From positions 1-25,624 of the forward strand of contig CAZEBF010000013.1 of assembly GCA_964510235.1 (NCBI GenBank): a stretch of 25,624 bases of DNA. Reading direction: 5' to 3'. This document shows positions 21,827 to 25,624 of the stretch, one piece after another. Both the position numbers and the translations under genes were made by a program. Source of the stretch: CAYUUR01 sp964510235. GTDB taxonomy: Bacteria; Patescibacteriota; Saccharimonadia; Saccharimonadales; CAYUUR01. Under the pieces are notes generated by a model. The model was given only the letters and a program-made list of their open reading frames with translations, was not told the DNA's origin and did not search any database. How positions within the stretch are numbered: the first letter of the stretch is position 1; the number at the start of each line of letters is the position of its first letter.

Positions 21827-22332
21827 CTCAACTGGCCAGCTGCGAGATCTGCACTATTCTACCCGCGGTAGATGAGGCGTTCATTTTTGCTCAGACTGAA
21901 CACTGGCAAGTAAATTTAGCGGACAGAGATCAAACCGTGCTTGGCCGGTCGTACATCGGCCTTAAACGCCATGCGGCTGAACTTGATGAACTAACGGAGG
22001 TCGAAGAGTATGAATTTCGAGACCTGAGGAACGGATTAGTTGCTGCTATCAGAGCCAGCTTCTCGCCAGTTAACTTCAACATCGCCTGCCTCAAAAACGA
22101 CGCCTTCAAGGCTGACCCGGATAACACTCCCCCTGAAGCGGCTCACATACACTAGCACATTCTGCCGCGCTACGATTCTAATCCAACTGAGGTGAATGGA
22201 GAAATATTCACCGACCCGATGCCTGGTCGCTATCTAATGATTAGTCCCGCGACAGCTCGACGACCATCCCGTGATACGGCTGTTCAAATCGCTCACACTA
22301 TTCGTAGCAACTGGCCAGTGGTTGTACAATAA
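21823..22332 (+). pseudogene. HIT-family hydrolase gene with an in-frame amber codon in the histidine triad
   Basis: HIT proteins hydrolyse or transfer nucleotidyl groups. The frame begins with a zinc-type CEIC, continues with GRSYIGLKRHAAELDELTEVE, then NIACLKNDAF, and reaches the catalytic motif as EAAHIH-stop-HILPRYDSNP. The stop (TAG, 22153-22155) is codon 111; homologues often carry Trp or another aromatic there (HxHWHxxPRY), and TGG to TAG is one base change. The frame stays open after it for 58 more codons (GEIFTDPMPGRYLMISP) to TAA at 22330-22332, giving a normal 169-codon HIT length. Without readthrough the product would be a 110-residue fragment without the third triad histidine. 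UAG is a normal stop in neighbouring genes. This is therefore a recent nonsense mutation, a sequencing error, or suppression. Confidence 0.85.
22325..22330 (+). promoter_or_regulatory. -10 box of the DUF1801 gene, leaderless type
   Basis: TACAAT followed by exactly 6 bases and the ATG at 22337. It overlaps the last codons of the HIT frame. No convincing -35 is seen. Confidence 0.4.
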
Positions 22333-22336
22333 ACGC

Positions 22337-22545
22337 ATGAAGATGGACGAATACCAGACTATCAATGAGTATATTGCTAACTTTCCAACAGATAAGCAGC
22401 AGGTTTTAGATGAGATGCTAACGGCTATCAAAAGTGTCGTGCCGGAGCCAGGAGAAAAGATTAGCTATGGCATACCGACCATTACGTACAAAGGCAAGAA
22501 TTTGGTGCATTTTGCGGCCTACGACGGCCATTATGCGTTCTACCC
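22337..22545 (+). CDS. DUF1801 (YdhG-like) protein, 5' part only
   Basis: The first 69 residues match the DUF1801/YdhG fold: DEYQTINEYIANFPTDKQQVLDEMLTAIKSVVPEPGEKISYGIPTITYKGKNLVHFAAYDGHYAFYP, with the conserved E-I-SYGIP and H-F-A-A-Y-D-GH-FYP pattern. The family has a frataxin-like fold; B. subtilis YdhG/Fra-like members have been linked to intracellular iron delivery, but most are uncharacterised. The gene runs into an assembly gap, and roughly 40-60 C-terminal residues are missing. No ribosome-binding site; a -10 box stands 6 bases before the ATG. Confidence 0.85.
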
Positions 22546-22645
22546 NNNNNNNNNNNNNNNNNNNNNNNNNNNNNNNNNNNNNNNNNNNNNNNNNNNNNNN
22601 NNNNNNNNNNNNNNNNNNNNNNNNNNNNNNNNNNNNNNNNNNNNN
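22546..22645. other. assembly gap (100 N) between convergent genes
   Basis: Exactly 100 N. It hides the 3' ends of the DUF1801 gene (plus) and of the DUF5680 gene (minus), and any terminator between them. The true length is unknown. Confidence 0.97.
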
Positions 22646-23103
22646 CGTTGATCAACTAACCCACCAACCAGCTTAGCCCAATATATCTGCTTGCCGTTCT
22701 CTAGGATTACTTCTTGGCTCTCAAAACTTGTAATATCTTCTGGGACTTCATGTCTGTATTCAAAATTGCCCTTCTTATAACTGGAGGCGCCACGTAATGG
22801 CATTGCTTCTGGCGGATACTGTAAGGCCTCCCGCAAGAAGTCATAAACATCATCGGCCGATTCTCGCTCCTTTGCAACAAAGCCATAATATACACACAAC
22901 CACACAGGCTCACCATCGTAGAGAACTATTTGCCGTCCACCGTATGGCTCACCGCCAAAGAAGTTATCATGCATACTCCATGGTCCGTCTTCAAACACGA
23001 TGGTTCGCGAGCCGTCAGTCTCTTTTATCATCGGCGCACTACCGTCAGCGTGCGGCATGTTTGCTTTTGCCAAGAACCCCTTGAGCTCATCTAGATCAAT
23101 CAT
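22646..23103 (-). CDS. DUF5680-like protein, 3' end in gap
   Basis: About 152 residues are visible, with the pattern of DUF5680: LKGFLAKANMPHADG, SRTIVFEDGPWSMHDNFFGGEPYGGRQIVLYDGEPVWLCVYYGFVAKE, YDFLREALQYPPEAMPLRGASSYKKGNFEYRHEV, and QIYWAKLVGGLVDQ close to the end of the family domain. The role of the family is unknown; it is sometimes fused to HTH regulators, but no HTH is seen here. The ATG overlaps the VOC gene stop by 1 base (TAATG), so both are co-translated. Only a few residues are likely missing in the gap. Confidence 0.8.
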
Positions 23104-23495
23104 TATTTCCCCTTCGTGAAAAACACTAGTTTGTAGCCATCAGGGTCACGGACGATGAACTCGCGCCTGCCCCATGGGAAGTCTTGCGGCTCATTTACGG
23201 CCTCTACGCCCAGTTTGGTGAGCTCATCATAGCATTCGTCGACGTTATCAACGCTCATGTGGAAGTATGCGCCTGGCCCACCAACCACACTGCCATCAGT
23301 GGCATGGTCCTTCTTGAAGACTGTTTCCTCGGCCTTGTCTGCGGCCACAAACTCAATCCAAAACCAGTTTGAACGTACCGTGGCATAATCCGCCTCTTGC
23401 TTGACCACTGTAAAGCCAAGTTGCTCGTAAAACTCCACACTCTTGGCCGGATCCTCGACCATCATCACAATTCCAGATACTGCTTTTATTTTCAT
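23103..23495 (-). CDS. VOC-family (glyoxalase/bleomycin-resistance fold) protein
   Basis: A 130-residue single-domain VOC protein with two beta-alpha-beta-beta-beta modules: module 1 IKAVSGIVMMVEDPAKSVEFYEQLGFTVV and WIEFVAADK, module 2 GAYFHMSVDNVDECYDELTKLGVEAV and REFIVRDPDGYKLVFF. The His in YFHMSV and the residues around DPDGYKLVF are where metal ligands sit in active members. Small-molecule modification or binding is likely; the substrate is not predictable. The start is the ATG at 23495; a TTG start 15 bases upstream is less likely. Followed directly by DUF5680. Confidence 0.88.
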   Translation of the reverse strand: MKIKAVSGIVMMVEDPAKSVEFYEQLGFTVVKQEADYATVRSNWFWIEFVAADKAEETVFKKDHATDGSVVGGPGAYFHMSVDNVDECYDELTKLGVEAVNEPQDFPWGRREFIVRDPDGYKLVFFTKGK

Positions 23496-23501
23496 AGTCG
23501 T

Positions 23502-23539
23502 ATTGTACAAGTTATACTGGGGTATATGAAGATGTTCAA
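23502..23539 (-). promoter_or_regulatory. promoter of the VOC-DUF5680 unit
   Basis: Minus strand: -35 TTGAAC (23534-23539), 17-bp spacer, -10 TATAAC (23511-23516), giving a leader of about 8 bases. A second -10-like TACAAT (23502-23507) stands exactly 6 bases before the ATG. No ribosome-binding site. Confidence 0.55.
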
Positions 23540-23575
23540 GGGATTCTGATCTACTCTGTAAAGCTATACATTAAC

Positions 23576-23596
23576 GGTCGCAGCATACGCGCGACC
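23576..23596 (+). promoter_or_regulatory. leader hairpin of the YbaK-like gene
   Basis: GGTCGC (23576-23581) pairs with GCGACC (23591-23596) around a 9-base loop, between a TATACA -10-like box (near 23565) and the AAGGAG ribosome-binding site. It may be a leader structure or protein-binding site; it has no U-run. Confidence 0.4.
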
Positions 23597-23612
23597 ACTT
23601 TAAGGAGTAACT

Positions 23613-24143
23613 ATGAAAATCGGGACATTAGAGTTCTTGTCTATTGAAAATAAAAAGAGACTCATTTGTGCACCTACCCTGCAGGCAATTGAACAGCAAA
23701 ACCTAAATGAAGTTTTGGTCGCAGAGATCGACCCAAACCTATCTGATACGGCAGCCTTTTGTGAGGCGTACCAGACAGGAACGGATATCGCGGTTAACTG
23801 TGTCATCGTAGAAGCTAAGAGGGGCGAGGATAAGTGGTACGCAGCCTGCATGATCCCGGCAACAAAACGAGCTGATATCAACGGTGTGGTCCGGAAATCG
23901 CTTGATGCCAAGAAGATATCATTTGCACCTAAGGAAGTGGCCGTATCGCTCAGTGGCATGGAGTTTGGAGCTATCAACCCTATTGGCCTACCCGCTGACT
24001 GGCGTATCTTGGTAGACAGTAGCGCAGCGGCACTTGAGCATATCGTCATCGGCAGCGGCCTGCGAGGCTCCAAGCTGCTCGTCTCGGGCAAACTGCTGGC
24101 TTCGCTGCCTAACGCCGAAGTCCTCGACCTAGCTAAAAGCTAA
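23613..24143 (+). CDS. YbaK/EbsC-family (aminoacyl-tRNA deacylase-like) protein
   Basis: A 176-residue protein whose second half matches the YbaK/ProX editing-domain pattern: IAVNCVIVEAKRGEDKWYAACMIPATKRADINGVVRKSLDAKKISFAPKE, then GMEFGAINPIGLPADWRILVDSSAAALEHIVIGSGLRGSKLLVSGKLLASLP. Family members hydrolyse mischarged tRNAs such as Cys-tRNA(Pro) in trans. The first 45 residues are extra compared with minimal YbaK proteins. Assignment is by motif; the substrate is not known. AAGGAG stands 7 bases before the ATG, one of the clearer ribosome-binding sites in the window. Monocistronic, closed by a terminator. Confidence 0.78.
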   Translation: MKIGTLEFLSIENKKRLICAPTLQAIEQQNLNEVLVAEIDPNLSDTAAFCEAYQTGTDIAVNCVIVEAKRGEDKWYAACMIPATKRADINGVVRKSLDAKKISFAPKEVAVSLSGMEFGAINPIGLPADWRILVDSSAAALEHIVIGSGLRGSKLLVSGKLLASLPNAEVLDLAKS

Positions 24144-24153
24144 GTGCACTTAA

Positions 24154-24186
24154 GGAGCAGGTAGAATGCTGCTGCCTGCTCCATTT
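24154..24186 (+). terminator. intrinsic terminator of the YbaK-like gene
   Basis: GGAGCAGGTAG (24154-24164) pairs with CTGCCTGCTCC (24172-24182) with one G-U pair and is followed by ATTTT. It separates this gene from the convergent HTH-Nudix gene. Confidence 0.8.
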
Positions 24187-24199
24187 TCTGCAAACATCT

Positions 24200-24910
24200 C
24201 TAGAAGTCAGCTTCATCGAAGAAATACTCGTTTTCTTCAAACACGACACGCTCGGCATTAATATAGTCATATAGCCGAGCAGCCCCGTCTATAGTCTTTC
24301 GTGACAAGAAATCATCTTTCGAGATCCATACGTTTTCGGCTTCTTCGGTTTGGATGAGTTCTCCAGTGGGGTTCTTACAAAACATCACAAAAAAGACTTT
24401 ATCTTCTAGGATCTTGCCCGAGTCTTCGACAATATCCCGTTCATGAGATACTGCAACTAAGTCAAACTCACCGCTCAGCCCCGTTTCTTCATTAAGCTCT
24501 CTAGCAGCCGTATTGAAGACGGACTCGCCCCAGCTAACCTTACCTGTTACATATACATAATATCCAAACCAGGGGTGCTTTAGTCTCTTTTGGTGGAGAT
24601 ATTCTTTCTCGCCTCGTGCGTTGGTCCGCTCTATTACCAAGATAACGCTGGTTTTTGGCTGCTTTTCGAGCTTGTTCTTCTGCGTGTCCAACTGGTTAGC
24701 GTACTCTTTGCCAGAGGTCGTCAAAGAATACTTTACGCCATCTTTTGCGACCAGCCTCGCTACTTCAAGTTGCTTGAGGTGGAAGGTTAACTTATTGCTC
24801 TCGACGCCACAGCGCTTATTGAGTTCACTGAAGCTTAGGCCCACGCTAAACAACAGAGAGCGTAGGATTTCTACCTGCACAGGGTGTAATTCGTTTTGGA
24901 GCTTTGTCAT
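24200..24910 (-). CDS. winged-helix/Nudix fusion protein, candidate regulator
   Basis: The 236-residue protein joins an N-terminal ArsR-like winged helix (residues about 8-72: EILRSLLFSVGLSFSELNKRCGVESNKLTFHLKQLEVARLVAKDGVKYSLTTSGKEY) to a C-terminal Nudix domain (about 86-225). The Nudix box GKVSWGESVFNTAARELNEETGL spans residues 123-145 and contains every residue of GX5EX7REUXEEXGU, so hydrolase activity is possible. This is the reverse order of the NrtR regulators, which have Nudix first and wHTH last. The ligand or substrate is unknown. TATAAT stands 7 bases before the ATG, and a large palindrome lies just upstream, which suggests autoregulation. Confidence 0.9.
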   Translation of the reverse strand: MTKLQNELHPVQVEILRSLLFSVGLSFSELNKRCGVESNKLTFHLKQLEVARLVAKDGVKYSLTTSGKEYANQLDTQKNKLEKQPKTSVILVIERTNARGEKEYLHQKRLKHPWFGYYVYVTGKVSWGESVFNTAARELNEETGLSGEFDLVAVSHERDIVEDSGKILEDKVFFVMFCKNPTGELIQTEEAENVWISKDDFLSRKTIDGAARLYDYINAERVVFEENEYFFDEADF

Positions 24911-24917
24911 AATCGTG

Positions 24918-24969
24918 ATTATACTTTGAAATAATTATCATATCTAGTCAATTTCGGTTGACTAGATAT
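24918..24969 (-). promoter_or_regulatory. HTH-Nudix promoter with 12-bp-arm palindromic operator
   Basis: Minus strand: -10 TATAAT (24918-24923), 7 bases before the ATG. ATATCTAGTCAA (24940-24951) and TTGACTAGATAT (24958-24969) are perfect inverted arms around a 6-base centre, covering the -35 region. There is no U-run, so an operator fits better than a terminator. Confidence 0.7.
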
Positions 24970-24986
24970 TGAAGTAAGCAACACAA

Positions 24987-25016
24987 ACAAAAAAAGACCC
25001 CCGTTAAGGAGGTCTT
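24987..25016 (-). terminator. intrinsic terminator of the rRNA operon
   Basis: Minus strand: AAGACCTCC (25008-25016) pairs with GGGGGTCTT (24994-25002) and is followed by a T-run, 10 bases after the 5S rRNA. Confidence 0.88.
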
Positions 25017-25025
25017 CTTTATAAT

Positions 25026-25139
25026 TCGGCACCGTGCTATTTTCCCAGGCTTTGATTGGCCAAGTATTGTAACCGCTACGGGGCTTAACTGCTGTGTTCG
25101 GCATGGGAACAGGTGTTTCCCCCGCGCCATGGGCACCGA
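25026..25139 (-). rRNA. rrf: 5S ribosomal RNA
   Basis: The minus strand shows the 5S core CATGCCGAACACAGCAGTTAA (loop B/C region; here at about 25085-25105) with TCCCATG before it and GGTTACAATACTTGG, GCCTGGGAAAATAGC after it. The ends are set by helix I: TCGGTGCC (25139-25132) with GGTGCCGA (25033-25026). Length 114. It lies downstream of the 23S rRNA in the usual order and ends in a terminator. Confidence 0.95.
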
Positions 25140-25393
25140 CTTCTATACGAGACACCCCTTCAGGGTTTCTCGTCGCGCCGGGCAAAAAAATGTGATTTTT
25201 TGCGCGGGCTGCTCTTCCCGAACTCAGGAAAAGCGATAGTCACGGTGTCCATGTGTAATGTTACTCACGGATTGAAGATGAATTGTAAAAACAAACTGCT
25301 GTGCTTGGCTGCCTTTTTAGGGGTCAACAAACACCAATAACTAGTCAATTGCTTCTTCTTGCAACGGCACAAAAGTGCTTTTGCAAGAAGTCG
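25140..25393 (-). other. 23S-5S rRNA spacer
   Basis: About 254 bases without a tRNA or a supported gene. It contains hairpins that could serve rRNA processing: CTTCTTGCAA/TTGCAAGAAG (25355-25390, with inner GCAC-AAAA-GTGC), GCAAAAAA/TTTTTTGC (25182-25203), and an imperfect GCTCTTCC/GGAAAAGC (about 25210-25232). Short reading frames here are chance. Confidence 0.75.
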
Positions 25394-25624
25394 TAAAAAG
25401 TCAATGTCTCTATTAGTACGCTTCGGCTGAACATGTTGCCATGCTTACACCTTGCGCCTATCAACCTGATCGTCTATCAGGGAGATCATAGGGAAATCTA
25501 ATCTTGAGTGAGGCTTCGCGCTTAATATGCTTTCAGCGCTTATCCTTTCCGCACGTAGCTACCCAACAATGCAATTGGTATCACAATTGGTACACCAGCG
25601 GTGCGTTCAACCCGGTCCTCTCGT
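25394..25624 (-). rRNA. rrl: 23S ribosomal RNA, 3' end (partial)
   Basis: On the minus strand the window edge begins ACGAGAGGACCGGGTTGAAC, which is the sarcin-ricin loop region, and continues with the conserved domain VI sequences (GTGTACCAATTG, GGTAGCTACGTGCGG, GATAAGCGCTGAAAGC, TACTAATAGAGAC). About 230 bases of the 3' end are present; the remainder lies beyond the window. The exact 3' end is approximate. Confidence 0.95.

Noticed and set aside
22153..22155. Recoding of UAG as a sense codon in this genome
   Set aside because: nrdJ, priA and fmt all end in UAG at the expected place, and the known CPR recodings concern UGA, not UAG.
24919..25340. Open frames across the 5S rRNA and the 23S-5S spacer
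   Set aside because: They overlap a well-supported rRNA and its terminator and have no domain or ribosome-binding site.
1..25624. CRISPR arrays, tRNA genes, transposase genes
   Set aside because: No regularly spaced repeats, no cloverleaf-like sequences and no transposase or integrase motifs were seen on either strand.

Overview
The window looks like a piece of a reduced, moderately AT/GC-balanced bacterial genome of the Candidate Phyla Radiation (Patescibacteria), most probably a Saccharibacteria (TM7)-type organism. The grounds are the compact single-gene style of the housekeeping proteins, a B12-dependent (class II) ribonucleotide reductase next to NrdR, a short IF-2 and a four-domain S1, a DUF5663 protein and KGG-repeat protein, and many promoters whose -10 box sits 6-9 bases from the start codon. 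The lineage call is inference; no 16S rRNA is in the window. UAG and UGA both act as ordinary stops (UAG ends nrdJ, priA and fmt), so the standard bacterial code applies. Two runs of exactly 100 N (1442-1541 and 22546-22645) are assembly gaps.

Layout. 120-3660 (minus): the nrdR-nrdJ unit, closed by a strong terminator, followed by a thioredoxin-fold protein without the CxxC motif. 3896-6596 (minus): the division genes ftsZ and ftsA, each with its own promoter. 6648-8385 (minus): a tightly overlapping yqeY-adk-map operon. 8483-9035 (minus): rpsU (bS21) and a small winged-helix regulator. 9198-12673 (plus): priA, then def-fmt (overlapping by 20 bases), which meet a DUF5663 gene tail to tail. 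12675-16174 (minus): three low-complexity or membrane-associated proteins of unknown role, two of which share an acidic linker motif. 16218-19078 (minus): infB and rpsA. 19248-20536 (plus): a degenerate ROK-family protein and a HExxH metallopeptidase-like protein.

From about 20518 the window becomes accessory. It holds a 178-bp structured segment bounded by a perfect 14-bp inverted repeat, a KGG-repeat gene with an attenuator-like leader, a hypothetical gene divergent from a small membrane protein, a HIT hydrolase gene broken by an amber codon inside its catalytic histidine triad, DUF1801, DUF5680 and VOC (glyoxalase-fold) genes, a YbaK-like gene, and a winged-helix/Nudix fusion with a 12-bp-arm palindrome upstream. 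The window ends in the 5S and the 3' end of the 23S rRNA (both minus strand).

Read together, most of the window is core growth machinery: deoxynucleotide supply, septum formation, translation initiation, N-terminal formylation, deformylation and Met removal, and replication restart. The strongest unusual signals are (1) the systematic near-leaderless promoters, (2) three AGCGCT-centred repeats at the nrdR promoter, (3) the inverted-repeat-bounded structured element at 20518-20695, (4) the amber codon in the HIT motif, and (5) the palindromic operator in front of the HTH-Nudix gene.
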